This document shows positions 10,431 to 19,998 of a stretch of 46,000 nucleotides of DNA, one piece after another; the first letter of the stretch is position 1; every line of letters begins with the position of its first letter. The stretch lies in contig CAJNDS010002823.1 in assembly GCA_905221605.1 (NCBI GenBank), positions 906,470 through 952,469 on the forward strand, read 5' to 3'. The notes under the pieces are model-generated. The model ran no database searches and had not been told where the DNA came from. It saw only the letters and a program-made list of their open reading frames with translations. The translations under genes were made by a program, and so were the position numbers. This DNA is from Symbiodinium natans. Lineage: Eukaryota > Sar > Dinophyceae > Suessiales > Symbiodiniaceae.

Positions 10431-13400
10431 TCAGCTCTCCCCGTCCTTACACTCCACCCACACTCCATCATCGGGCCTCTTTTCACTGAGCCTCAACACC
10501 AAGTTCTGGGAACCTGCCAAGTTGAATTTGTCCTGATGCATCGGCATAGTCACTCCAAAGCTCAGCACGACTGATGTGAATGTCTCTCCAGGGAAATGAA
10601 GGTTCACATACCAAGTCAGAAGACGCACCAAATTGGGAACACGTTTCGTAAGGCCAGTAATCCCTACTACTCCACCGTGGGCAAACATACCGAGCACGGT
10701 ATAGGAACCTTCGTTTGAACCCCGCTTTCCATCAGGCCTTCTGGCTGGGAGCCCAACCTCAGCTAACTCCTCCACCAACCCGACGGCGACGCGTTCATCC
10801 CACTCTTCCTCAAACAAGTCTTTGGCACCCACCTCCAAATCCTCCAAGGTCCTATTTGAGCCACTAGCGGGGGGAAGTTTCAGCCCGCAGGCATGACATG
10901 TACTCTGACCGCGCTCCACATGACTCTCACACACACCGCAAACAACATGACTGACATGGTAGCTCACATGACACACTGCACGCCCATGCTGATGCGGCAG
11001 GTCTGCTGCATCAGAGTCTGCTTCGATTGAAGCTTCGTTTTGTACCTGGGGTTCGTTTTGTTCCTGGGACTCCCCCCTACCTGCACCGTAGGTAGCTGAC
11101 ACCCAAGTTTTTCTCAGGCTGATTTGGTCCAAGGGCGTTTTGTCTTTCAGCCTATTTTTGGGCTTTGGCGGCGCATCACTCCCTGGCTCAATCATCGGAA
11201 ACACCGTCCCAGCGACGACCAACGACCCATCCGGGAGTAACACAACATACCCGTCACTAGTGCTTGGAGCGATTCCAAGGGCCCGACCCTCGACTGTTTT
11301 TGCTGCCCACACTGGTTTTCTTCCGGGTGCTTCCGCCGCTTTCCAGCTACGGACCTTGGCTTGAACAATTGTAGCCCATGGAAGAAGAGATTGTTGCGGC
11401 GTTCCCATACTAGCGAGTTGCATTCTAAGGTCCCGCTCTGTGGCGTGTCGCATGGCCAGCGGCCAGTACTTACTCTCCAGCCCCGCTGCGTGCAGCAGCG
11501 CCCGGGCCCTAGACTTCGCCCAACCGACGGCACTCTCAGCTCTACCGTTTTGCTGCGGCGACTCCCCACTAGTATGTGAAACATCAATGGCTTGCTCATA
11601 CAAAAAGGTTTTCAGCTTCGGTGAAATCAGCTCCCGCGCCCTGTCACTGTGCAGTCGTGCAACATGCAACCTCAACCGAGCTACTAAGGACATGAGATGA
11701 TACCTGACCTCTTCATGCTTGCGACTTTTCATGGGAATGGCAAATTTCAGGGTTCTAACCGGAAGGGACTCAAGGGGTTCTTTCAGGTAGCCCTCATCTT
11801 CTTTCGGCTCCTCTTCTCTCTCTCTCCCCTCAGCCTCATCCTCCGGCTCGCCCTCACGGGCAGCAGCAGCGTGCTGATCCTCAACCTCTTCTTCTTCTTC
11901 TTCATCCCCAAACAGGTCTCTCACAGTGAGGCGACTGATATCATCCTCGTCACCCTTATCTTCCCCGGGATTGCAATCTGGGCCCGGACTTTCCAGACCT
12001 TCCGCTTCAAGCAGCGGTCCCAAATCCGACTTGCTAGCATCCTGAGCATTCGTGCCCCCGTCTCCCTGCGCATCACCCCCCGGAACCGTCAAGCACGCTA
12101 CCAGCGCATACTTCTGGCTAGCATTCTTAAACAGATCAACACCGGAAACGAATGGGCCTGCAACATCAATGCTAAGGACCTGAGTCTTGGGACAGCTCTG
12201 ACGTCTATGCGGTTTTGACCTCGCTGCACTGGAAACGCAAACTGGACAGTCACGTCTAAAAGGAACATGATCATTCATGAGATGCTTGTGCCACATTTCT
12301 TTCTTCTGCTTTGACAACGCTCTCACAGCAGCAAGCTCTTCACTCTCACGCTCCCTCTCGACGACCGACGATTTCGACCAACATCGGAATGCCTCACGAA
12401 TCGCGTCAACTAGGCCTGGGGCCCACTTGGCCCAAGCGCGACTCTGTTTCATCCGACCCTCAATCGATTCGGGTCGCTCTAACCGCCATCTAAGGTCTTT
12501 GGGAACATGCCTACCATGGACAAAGGAGTATAACTTCCAAGAGCCCGTAAGAACGCACGTGGGTTTCACCGCCTCATGACCAAGTGCTCCTTGATCAAAC
12601 ATCGCCTTTCTGAGCCCTAAGGTTCTTTGAAGAGCCTGCCACATGGGAAGCTTACAAACTGATGGCCTGGCAATCTCATCCCCAAGGTACTCATCAGGAT
12701 CTCTTGGGTGCTCCAACCCCACGAAAACCGATCCCTCACGGCTCTCATCTGACACACTCTCTCCGTTGCTGACATGTGCCAACATGACAAGAAGCGCGGT
12801 TTGCACCAGCAAACAGTTGTCTTCAAACACACACTCCGCTTCACATTCACTCAAGTCTCTCCTACCCCATAGTTCAGCTCCACCTGCCTCCCTCAAAGGT
12901 CTGGGGCCTTCGTCGGTTTCGGACCTGAGCCTGGAAAATGTTTTGCACGGAGGACCGCCAGCAATCCCATCAACTTTTCCTCCAGCGGCTAGGGCATACA
13001 AGTATCCCAGCACACCTGGCTTTCGGAAGTCTTGGCCTGCCTCCTTTTCAACACTCAGAACCGTGCGTCCACCCCACGCCTGCTTGGTATCCTTTTGGAC
13101 ACCGCTGAACAAGTGGATCAAGAGCTTCCCTTGAGCATGCGACCTCCTGGCCCTTCGGTTCCAGGGAGTCTTGAGGCCTTCAGGATCCAGCGCGGCAACC
13201 GACGACAACACCACTTCTTCAGGAATGTCCGGCGCCCAACTACGCAAGAATCTCACCAAGTCCTCCACCGGCAGATCTGCTCCCTTCTTCCACCGGGACA
13301 CACGCTCTCTCAACCACTCCACAGGGTTCTCAACAGGGGCCTGGTTCAACACGGCTTTCAAGGACCACAAACGCAAGGCCTTAGTTTTGGCCTGCTGCTC

Positions 13401-14126
13401 AAACTCACACATCAACTGCAGGGCCCGCTTCTCAGCGATGGTGGGGCACCCATCTTCTAACTTCACTTTGAGGCTTTCACCACCCTTCCAGATGCGGTAC
13501 CCATCCTTCTTCCAACTCATGCCATACCCAAGCTCATGCAAGTAGCGTATTGGAAGAATGACTTGAGTAGGCGTAGGCGACACCAGAACTCCAGCATCTG
13601 TCATGCCCAACGTGGTGTGACCAACGGCCAACGACACTTTCACCTGGCCGAGGGTTTTAGCCTCACCTTTCCAGGCTTCATTTCGCAGTCCATTTGTGGC
13701 ACCCCCATCAACAAGAGCAAAGCAGGTGTGCTCACTGGAGCTTGACAACCCTTTCACACTGATGGATGGCTCGCCCGGGACACCTGGCGACTGAAGATCA
13801 ACGGCGCCCTGGTCTCTCCCATTCACATCAGGAGCATTCGTCTTCAACAAGGGTTCGGCGCTAGCATCACTGGCATCTCCTTGCGGAGCGCGATACTCCC
13901 CGAACTCACTTGGTTCCTTAGTGAAGTCCCTGAGCGTAGGGCAATCAGCTGTCTCACAATCGCACTCATCTGAAATGTCAAACTGCTCAGGCCTACCAGT
14001 CCTAAGGGCAGCTAGCTTCATGCTTTTCAGTAGCTGCGAAACATCAGCTACAATCTCAGCAGGGGCAGTGGGAGCACTCGACTCACCTCCAGGGTTTGAG
14101 GGAGGAGAGGCGTCTTCCTCGATCAC
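10431..14126 (-). CDS. pol: Element 1 Pol part 1: protease, methyltransferase-like, integrase, oxygenase-like N-half
   Basis: 1231 residues. The aspartic protease active site is DGGAT at 140-144. Residues about 334-545 resemble a C5 cytosine methyltransferase: LLIHLFSG, then VDGIAGGPPCKTFSRLR (GGPPC at 390-394) and GLEHPRDP (470-477) in place of the ENV motif. The integrase zinc site is H615/H620/C627/C630; the core acids are D654, D828 and E864, with the expected 35-residue gap between the last two but a 173-residue gap between the first two because of an acidic insert (about 690-780). A CxxC...CxxC cluster lies at 1063-1080. The C-terminus (1141-1231) is the first half of an oxygenase-like domain with HxD at 1197/1199. 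Methyltransferase activity is inference. Confidence 0.8.
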   Translation of the reverse strand: MIEEDASPPSNPGGESSAPTAPAEIVADVSQLLKSMKLAALRTGRPEQFDISDECDCETADCPTLRDFTKEPSEFGEYRAPQGDASDASAEPLLKTNAPDVNGRDQGAVDLQSPGVPGEPSISVKGLSSSSEHTCFALVDGGATNGLRNEAWKGEAKTLGQVKVSLAVGHTTLGMTDAGVLVSPTPTQVILPIRYLHELGYGMSWKKDGYRIWKGGESLKVKLEDGCPTIAEKRALQLMCEFEQQAKTKALRLWSLKAVLNQAPVENPVEWLRERVSRWKKGADLPVEDLVRFLRSWAPDIPEEVVLSSVAALDPEGLKTPWNRRARRSHAQGKLLIHLFSGVQKDTKQAWGGRTVLSVEKEAGQDFRKPGVLGYLYALAAGGKVDGIAGGPPCKTFSRLRSETDEGPRPLREAGGAELWGRRDLSECEAECVFEDNCLLVQTALLVMLAHVSNGESVSDESREGSVFVGLEHPRDPDEYLGDEIARPSVCKLPMWQALQRTLGLRKAMFDQGALGHEAVKPTCVLTGSWKLYSFVHGRHVPKDLRWRLERPESIEGRMKQSRAWAKWAPGLVDAIREAFRCWSKSSVVERERESEELAAVRALSKQKKEMWHKHLMNDHVPFRRDCPVCVSSAARSKPHRRQSCPKTQVLSIDVAGPFVSGVDLFKNASQKYALVACLTVPGGDAQGDGGTNAQDASKSDLGPLLEAEGLESPGPDCNPGEDKGDEDDISRLTVRDLFGDEEEEEEVEDQHAAAAREGEPEDEAEGREREEEPKEDEGYLKEPLESLPVRTLKFAIPMKSRKHEEVRYHLMSLVARLRLHVARLHSDRARELISPKLKTFLYEQAIDVSHTSGESPQQNGRAESAVGWAKSRARALLHAAGLESKYWPLAMRHATERDLRMQLASMGTPQQSLLPWATIVQAKVRSWKAAEAPGRKPVWAAKTVEGRALGIAPSTSDGYVVLLPDGSLVVAGTVFPMIEPGSDAPPKPKNRLKDKTPLDQISLRKTWVSATYGAGRGESQEQNEPQVQNEASIEADSDAADLPHQHGRAVCHVSYHVSHVVCGVCESHVERGQSTCHACGLKLPPASGSNRTLEDLEVGAKDLFEEEWDERVAVGLVEELAEVGLPARRPDGKRGSNEGSYTVLGMFAHGGVVGITGLTKRVPNLVRLLTWYVNLHFPGETFTSVVLSFGVTMPMHQDKFNLAGSQNLVLRLSEKRPDDGVWVECKDGES

Positions 14127-14821
14127 TGTTTTGTTGACCTGAGGTTTCTGGGGATTTCCCTTCTTCCCCCCTTTCCTTTCCTTCCCTTTCTCTCCTTTTC
14201 CACCCCCTTTTCCTGGGTTTCACTTTTGTGCGCGCCACCTCCTGGCCTCGCACAAGCGTTCTTGTAGTGGTCCTCTGCTCCACAGTTGTAGCAATGAGAG
14301 CCACTCTTTTCAGCATCATGCTTAAACGTGCACGCGTTACCATTCTTGCACCCTTCTGCTTTGGGCCATCCCCAACATGGTTTGGACCCCTTGCCTGCAG
14401 ACTCGTCTTTCCCGCCTTTCCTGCCACCCTTTCCTCCCTTGTCCTCCTTGCCACTGGCATCATCACCGACCTTGGCAACCTTGGGGCGTTTCGGGCTTTC
14501 AGGGTTAGCATCAACGTTCACAGACAAGTCCTCAAAATCAGCAAGCATCTGCTTTGCGTACTCTTCAACCCCAGCAAGAGTTGGACAGCGATCAAGATTG
14601 TTCGCGTTGCGATACACCGAACATCGAAATGCAACCTGAGGGTTCTTGCTCAGCAGGGTTTTTCCAGCATTGTCCAAAGCCGAAAGCAAAATGGAACAAT
14701 CTGGCACCTGTACACCTGACATGGACCTCGCACGTGCCAACCAGCGAAACCAAGTTTGAAGGGTTTCCACTCCCTGTTTCGCGGACGTCGCAACTGGCAG
14801 ACCCCCGAGCCCTTTCAACAA
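14123..14821 (-). CDS. gag: Element 1 Gag, C-terminal part with CCCH and CCHC zinc motifs
   Basis: The continuation of Gag in the -1 frame. A helical capsid-like segment is followed by a CCCH finger with C-x8-C-x5-C-x3-H spacing (CWGWPKAEGCKNGNACTFKH) and then a classical retroviral knuckle CYNCGAEDHYKNAC (C-x2-C-x4-H-x4-C). The tail is Lys/Gly/Arg-rich. Both zinc motifs are expected to bind RNA; having a TTP-type CCCH finger beside a retroviral knuckle is unusual. The stop TGA overlaps the pol frame by four bases (GTGA), suggesting frameshift or re-initiation into pol. Confidence 0.75.
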   Translation of the reverse strand: MLKGLGGLPVATSAKQGVETLQTWFRWLARARSMSGVQVPDCSILLSALDNAGKTLLSKNPQVAFRCSVYRNANNLDRCPTLAGVEEYAKQMLADFEDLSVNVDANPESPKRPKVAKVGDDASGKEDKGGKGGRKGGKDESAGKGSKPCWGWPKAEGCKNGNACTFKHDAEKSGSHCYNCGAEDHYKNACARPGGGAHKSETQEKGVEKERKGRKGKGGRREIPRNLRSTKQ

Positions 14822-16638
14822 AGATTTTTTTCCAACAGGCCTCCAGGCTGAAACGATTTCAAAACCTGAAACAATAAGCCTACCGTGGTCAGCGAACGAC
14901 TCGCGAGGGCCTGTTGGTACACGCTGTCAGGGACCGCCTTACTGAGCATCGCAAGCGCTCGCGCCTCGAGTCTAGTATACCTTGGGTCTCCCAACTCGTC
15001 CTTCAGCTCCCCCACGATCGAGCCACGCAAAGTCGACGAGGACGACGCATATCGATCGTACGCATTCTGGGCCTCCGAAACGACACTGTCCCACCAGTAC
15101 GCGGAACCTGAACTCAAATCGGCCATCAACGGCTTGATCTTGTACAACCAATCCGATGCTCTTAAAGCAGGGTTGGTTTCACTCACCGGGCCTAGCACCG
15201 GTAAGTCCCACATCACGCGATCTCCAACCGCAAACGGGTCTCTACCTCCAGTCCCAAAACCAAAACGATCCCAAGACCTTTCAGCTCCACCCTCATGCGC
15301 ACGCACAGGCGCATCATGCACAACACTGCTTGCGACATGACTCTCAAGCCTCTCTGCTGCTCCACTTCGGTCACTCTCAACATGCTCATGTGGACATGCC
15401 CTCGCGTCGTGCTGCACCGGATTCGGGGCGGGCGTTTCCAAAGAAGGCGGATACTTTGGGGGCGTGGGCGGCGGCGTGCTGGTTGGCGGCCTAGGCGGCG
15501 GAGTTGGTGGACGGGAGTCTAGGGTGTTCCCGTGTGGATCCAGAATGACAAGTTCACCCGTGGAGCTCCACGTTCCATACACAACTCTTCCTCCCATCCT
15601 TACCGGCATGACTCCCGACATCCCATTCATCCCGGTTTCCCCTTCCTGGCTGCTTTGACCCTTAGTTTCAGGGATTTGTTTTGGGGGCTGTGGCACCTCC
15701 CTCTCAGTCTGTACACCTAGAGTGAGCACATCCGGCGAACTGCTGACGGTACCTAGCCGTTCACTCGGCCAACCCTCACGAGCGGCAACAGAGCCTTGCG
15801 TACTCAAAACGCCGAACGATGCAGGGTTGAGGCTTCCAGCGTTTGTTCCCGGACTCACTCCAGGATCACTTGGGTGATCCACTCCAGCCAGATCCAAGGC
15901 ACTGTGCATAGAACCAGCTGAAGATGATTTGCGCTCCAGTCTCTCCAGTCGGTCAGTCAAGCCACCCAGCTCACCTCGAAGATGACCTTTCATGTCGATG
16001 ACTTGATCTGCCACCTGTCCCTGAAGGCTCACCATCTGCGCTGACAACGTTTGAACATCAACGGACGTTCGCTGCATACCCTCGTAAAGACCTTTGATCA
16101 ACCATCTGAGCTCCTCTGGCGTACGTGCAGTGTCTCTAGGCGTCCCATCTGCAGAACTTTCACCATGAGCCGCACTGCTCGTATTGCCTCCTTCTGAAGC
16201 CCACTCATCCGAAATTGGTATTTCGGCTGCCCTTTGTAACAGCAACGTCACATCTTCCAGAGACAGCTGGCCCTCGCGGGCAGCTGCACGTGGTTCAGAG
16301 GCCTGTGCCAAACTTGCATGGTCTTCCTCTGCTCCAGTGCTAGGCAGTCCAGTCACGGCTCGAACGTCGCGACCATCTTCCATGCCCACTGCACCACGGG
16401 TCGTCTCAGATGCTACCATCACTGCTTCTGCTATCCGTGGTAGGTCTCGTGGTCTAGCCTCTGCAGTTCCTGGATCAGGCCGTTCTCCTCCCTCAGCGGT
16501 TTCTAACTGTGGAAGGTCTCTTGGCCTTGCTCGCTGCAAACTAAAGGTGTCCTGAGCTCTCTCGCTCCAGAACGGGTTGGGCCTTGTCTCTGCTGGGCCC
16601 GCACTGGTGGCTCTTCTGCGCCTCATACCAGCCTCCAT
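14815..16638 (-). CDS. gag: Element 1 Gag, N-terminal and central part
   Basis: About 607 residues from the first ATG at 16638; the frame is open four codons further upstream, to a GTG. The N-terminus is basic (RRRRATS), followed by an acidic Ala/Glu-rich region, a likely coiled stretch (near residues 190-240) and a proline-rich hinge (PPTPPPRPPTSTPPPTPP). The C-terminal part looks like a capsid helical domain. The frame stops at 14815, just after a run of seven A (complement of 14825-14831); the same protein continues in the -1 frame. Either programmed -1 slippage or a homopolymer indel explains this. The role is the structural capsid of the retrotransposon particle. Confidence 0.75.
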   Translation of the reverse strand: MEAGMRRRRATSAGPAETRPNPFWSERAQDTFSLQRARPRDLPQLETAEGGERPDPGTAEARPRDLPRIAEAVMVASETTRGAVGMEDGRDVRAVTGLPSTGAEEDHASLAQASEPRAAAREGQLSLEDVTLLLQRAAEIPISDEWASEGGNTSSAAHGESSADGTPRDTARTPEELRWLIKGLYEGMQRTSVDVQTLSAQMVSLQGQVADQVIDMKGHLRGELGGLTDRLERLERKSSSAGSMHSALDLAGVDHPSDPGVSPGTNAGSLNPASFGVLSTQGSVAAREGWPSERLGTVSSSPDVLTLGVQTEREVPQPPKQIPETKGQSSQEGETGMNGMSGVMPVRMGGRVVYGTWSSTGELVILDPHGNTLDSRPPTPPPRPPTSTPPPTPPKYPPSLETPAPNPVQHDARACPHEHVESDRSGAAERLESHVASSVVHDAPVRAHEGGAERSWDRFGFGTGGRDPFAVGDRVMWDLPVLGPVSETNPALRASDWLYKIKPLMADLSSGSAYWWDSVVSEAQNAYDRYASSSSTLRGSIVGELKDELGDPRYTRLEARALAMLSKAVPDSVYQQALASRSLTTVGLLFQVLKSFQPGGLLEKNLC

Positions 16639-16670
16639 AGCTCCACTCACTAGAGCTACGGCTGATAACC

Positions 16671-16827
16671 TACGTTTGCATACGCAGGCCTCACAACGTC
16701 AGTTGAGGGACTATGGGCTGGCAAGGCAGACACTTCACAGCACGCAGGACTTTTCCTCATGCTCTGGTCTGCAATCCTGTCACTAAAGAGCCTAAAATTT
16801 GCGGTGACCGGCAGGGGAATGTTCGCA
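16671..16827 (-). repeat. 5' LTR of element 1
   Basis: 157 bp, identical by eye to 7219-7375. In element orientation it starts TGCGAAC and ends AAACGTA, so the end is TA rather than the usual CA. The next bases, GGTTATCAGC at 16670, sit where a primer-binding site should be and loosely resemble the initiator-tRNA type; this is weak. Confidence 0.9.
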
Positions 16828-16849
16828 ATAATAATAACGTACACGCTGA

Positions 16850-16985
16850 AGAACGCTGAAGCCTGACTCCTTGTGGGCTTGGGGCTTGGCTTTCTGAGAG
16901 TGTCAGGTCCGCTCCACCTCCCAGAGGAGTTTCGGCAGAAGATCCTTTGTTGTTGCTGCTACGCCGTGATATGGGAGTGTACGAT
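16850..16985 (-). other. Open minus-strand island directly upstream of element 1
   Basis: 46 codons without a stop, including NKGSSAETPLGGGADLTLSE. A similar open island (7110-7190, GAVEAEPSEPCCQAQAQKTP) lies on the other side of the element. Together they suggest that element 1 sits in an intron or exon of a minus-strand gene. No splice boundary is secure. Confidence 0.25.
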
Positions 16986-17105
16986 TTTAGGGGTACCTTA
17001 TTAGGGTCCTTACTATAAGGGGATCCTACTCTTTGGGGGTCTATATTAGGGCTCCCCTATTCTCGTAAACCCCCATATGCTGTGTGATAAAGGCCTCGGC
17101 TTGAA
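16985..17105. repeat. Dispersed repeat family E, copy 1
   Basis: Shares blocks with 41783-41905: GGGTCC(T)TAGTATAAGG-like, TTTGGGGGTCTA, and CGTAAACCCC. No clear inverted ends. Confidence 0.45.
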
Positions 17106-17282
17106 GAATCGGGAGCCCTTCTTTAGGATCCGGCTAAATTCGGTCGGGAACTTATGCCTGCGTGGCCCGAATCAGAAGCTGTTGACCTCCAAACCTCGGC
17201 ATTTTCCCTAAACCCTAAAACCCCAAACCCCAAACCCCAAACCCCAAACCCTAAACCCTAAACCCTAAACCCTAAACCCAAC

Positions 17283-17363
17283 CAAAGAAGCCCAGAAGCC
17301 TGGCAACTCGGAGAAACGGAGTCTAGGCCGCGCCCTCCAGGGCTTGTTCGGCTTTGGGGCACC
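17283..17363 (-). CDS. Candidate internal exon (27 codons) between telomere-like arrays
   Basis: The acceptor TGCATTCAG is followed by GAPKPNKPWRARPRLRFSEL and ends FWASL before donor GTTGGGTTTAGGG, i.e. the array begins within the intron start. The reading frame is open well beyond both sides. Product unknown. Confidence 0.38.
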
Positions 17364-17507
17364 CTGAATGCAGGGTGTAGGGTTACGGCAGCTGAGGGAT
17401 TCGGTTTAGGGTTTTGGGTTTATGTAGGGTTTAGGGTTTAGGGTTTAGGGTTTAGGGTTGAGGGTTTAGGGTCTTGGGTTTAGGGCTTAGGGGTTAGGGT
17501 TTAGGGC

Positions 17508-17577
17508 CGTTCAGGAGTGCCTCCAGAACCCGCTGTCGCACCGCGGCATCCATGGGCGGCATGGTGAACGTCACCTC
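17508..17577 (-). CDS. Candidate exon ending at a GC donor made by the repeat
   Basis: The minus strand reads EVTFTMPPMDAAVRQRVLEA then LLN, and is followed by GCCCTAAACCC, so the donor would be GC inside a CCCTAAA array. The acceptor is GCCTCAAGTCAG. The open frame extends upstream to GTTSQWVACASSQ. Helical, gene-like. Product unknown. Confidence 0.33.
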
Positions 17578-19158
17578 CTGACTTGAGGCGCAAGCAACCC
17601 ATTGAGAGGTGGTTCCAATTCCCCGTTGATTTAGGATTTGGAGTTTAGGGTTTAGGGTTTAGAGTTTTGGGGTTTAGGGTGTAGGGTGTAGGGTGGTCTG
17701 TCATAGAAGGCGCTTGAAGATTTAAGGTGTACCGAACTGTGGACATCAGGATGTGAACGTCTTCTGAATGTCAGAAAACAACCCGCTAGTCCCATGCACA
17801 GTACTAAAGCGGTGCACGCATGTCATTTATGCACAAATCAGCCCTTCCGATTTGGAACAAGTGGTGCAATGGAGCCTCATAGGCTTCAACACCACCCAAC
17901 ATTCCTTCGGTGATCCAGTCACCCTGTTCATGTCGTCGTGACAAGGGTTCGTTCTTTTTGCCGGATCACAAAGACCTTTTTGTCATGGGCGCAAGATCAA
18001 ACTCAAAACAAGCAACCCACTCAAGTCTTTCTCATCATACACTCAAAAAGTTGCCTCGAAGCATTCAGGCAGACTTTTACATTTAAGAAACTAGGAGAAC
18101 AATCGTTGAGTGGAGAAACTTTCAAAATAGATGAGATTTTTTGACTTGCAATCAAAATAGCGTGTAGAAAGCCCTCCTTAGTAGAAAGAAATCACAAAGC
18201 AATCAAACGCAGCAATCTCCTCATGATGCACAATAGCAGAGCCCCTCTTACATTCCAAAAAACGTTCCAAACCGCAAGTGCCGCGAAGCTTCTGCTAGCG
18301 ACTTGGATTAAAAAAATCAATATGTTCAGAGGGAGCTTTCAGAATAGAATGCCAAGGATCTGTCATGCATATATATATATATACATATATGGTCACTTCT
18401 AGAAAATGCGGTCCTTTTTGAGGGAATTAATTATGATAAGGTGGCCCCTCTACTCAAAAGAGACCACAATTTTAGAGAGAACTCACCATATGCAACCATC
18501 AACTCCGAAGTTAATGTGGGGCCAGGAAGACCTCAGAACTATACACATATATACACATATGTGTAACCATCAACAAAAAACATGTGGGCCAGGAACCTCA
18601 CAAAAGCAAGGAGGGCGTCTGATCCTAACAGCCTCAGTCTGGTGCGCCTGCGTGGCGGGATCGTACCTGAAGGCGGTTCACAGGAACCCTAAACCCTAAA
18701 CCCTAAACCCTAAACTAACCCTAAACCCTAAACCCTAAACCTTTTAAAGCAACCTAGACCACAAAAACCCTCATTCAAGCATTGCGGGCTTTAAACAACC
18801 CTAGTCGTTGGCGTAATGAAGGTTCTGCCTATAGAAGGAGCGCATCTCAACCCTCAACCCTCAGGCCTCAACCCTCGACCCTAAACCCTAAACCCTAAAC
18901 CCTAAATCCTAAACCCTAAACCCTAAACCCTAAGGAAGAAGCTTCAGAAAATGGGGAGTTTCAGGCTCAAGGGAGATTAAGGCTGGGGGGTTCGAGTATG
19001 CCTTGCTTGTTGGTGTTGGGTATTGTTGAGTCTGGCAACTTGTCGTTGCTGTTTCTGCTTGGGGCTGGTGGCTTTGCTGTTGTTGGCTGCGTGTGGCTTG
19101 TTGTTTCTGGCTGACGCTTTGTGGCTTGATGTTTGCGGCCTGCTCTTCGTGGCCTGCT

Positions 19159-19255
19159 TTGGGATGTTCCCCCTTGTGGTAACAGCCCTTAATAGGAAGT
19201 AGGGGGGTACGACAATCCTTATCAAGGACTGTTGGTGCAAGGGGGAACATCCCAA
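19159..19255. mobile_element. Inverted-repeat element family A, copy 1
   Basis: 97 bp with terminal inverted repeats of about 35 bp: TTGGGATGTTCCCCCTT at the left, AAGGGGGAACATCCCAA at the right, and AACAGYCCTTAA / CAAGGACTGTT inside. MITE-like size and structure, no coding capacity. No clear target duplication. Confidence 0.8.
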
Positions 19256-19375
19256 GGTCTGCTGTTTGTGGTCTCTGTCTCCTGCCTGATGGGGAGGATC
19301 TAGGTCCCCGTGCCGAGACCCAATAGCTTAAGGCGGTTTAGGGTTTAGGGTTTAGGGTTAAGGGTTTAGGGTTAC

Positions 19376-19472
19376 CCCAACCGGTCCTTTCTGCCCCTGA
19401 GATCCCTTCTCAACGCCTGGCGGGCAGCGTCCGTGCCGGCCAGCGCAAGTCTTTGGGATAGTCGAGCCGGAC
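19376..19472 (-). CDS. Candidate internal exon, Arg-rich helix
   Basis: The acceptor GAGCCTCACAG is followed by an open frame reading ARLSQRLALAGTDAARQALR then RDLRGRKDRL, with donor GTAACC leading into the array. Product unknown. Confidence 0.33.
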
Positions 19473-19562
19473 CTGTGAGGCTCAGAGGCTTAGGGTTTAG
19501 GGTTTAGGGTTTAGGGTTTAATTAGGGTTTAGGGTTTAGGGCTTAGAAGACGCGAGCCGTAC

Positions 19563-19661
19563 AGCATGTGTCTTCAGCCGTTTCACGGCTTGTTCCTTGG
19601 CAGGTCCGGCCACTTCGGGGGGCGTAATAAGGTTGTGAGTCGCCGGCATGAGCAAGGATTG
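19563..19661 (-). CDS. Candidate internal exon (33 codons)
   Basis: The acceptor GCAAACAG follows the minus-strand TTTAGGG array. The frame reads QSLLMPATHNLITPPEVAGP then AKEQAVKRLKTHA and meets donor GTACGG. Amphipathic C-terminal half. Product unknown. Here the flanking arrays have the opposite polarity to the usual pattern. Confidence 0.38.
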
Positions 19662-19884
19662 CTGTTTGCAGGCCCTAAACCCTAAACCCTAAACCCTAAA
19701 CCCTAAACCCTAAACCCTAAACCCTAAACCCTAAACCCTCAACAAAGCCAGGCCAAGGGTGTGGCCGCAATCAAGACTTCTGGTGCAAGGCACGCCCTTG
19801 TCAGATGAAAGAAGATGCGGTTTCGTGATATCTCCTCATGGAGATACTCTAAACACTCCAACTTCTACGAGCCAGTAGCCTAGC

Positions 19885-19998
19885 TGGTAGCCCAGTAGCC
19901 ATATGATAATAAGGGCACCCTTTTTTGGGTTGGTCATTTTACAAGGGCACCCACCCATCACCAAAAACAAAGGGTAAAGGGCACCACTGGGCTACCAA
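19885..19998. mobile_element. Inverted-repeat element family B, copy 1
   Basis: Ends TGGTAGCCCAGTAGCC and CACTGGGCTACCA; inner AAGGGCACCC / GGGTAAAGGGCACC. About 114 bp, MITE-like. Confidence 0.75.

Larger units (their letters stand above)
7219..16827 (-). mobile_element. Ty1/copia LTR retrotransposon 1 (9.6 kb, minus strand, pol frameshifted)
   Basis: A full-length element with two identical 157-bp LTRs, a polypurine tract beside the 3' LTR and a perfect 5-bp target duplication ATAAT (7214-7218 and 16828-16832). Order on the minus strand is gag, protease, methyltransferase-like region, integrase, oxygenase-like region, reverse transcriptase, RNase H, and a C-terminal extension with one membrane helix. 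Integrase before reverse transcriptase defines the copia order. Identical LTRs point to a recent insertion, yet the coding region changes frame at least six times between 10.43 and 9.18 kb. The insertion lies between two open minus-strand islands. Confidence 0.93.

Noticed and set aside
10431-14142. Numerous plus-strand frames of 60-173 codons
   Set aside because: Shadows of the minus-strand Pol frame with no recognisable motifs.
19159-19255. Family A elements as rho-independent-type terminators or structured RNAs
   Set aside because: The same long inverted repeat recurs at three dispersed places with a diverged centre, which fits a MITE better than a regulatory hairpin.
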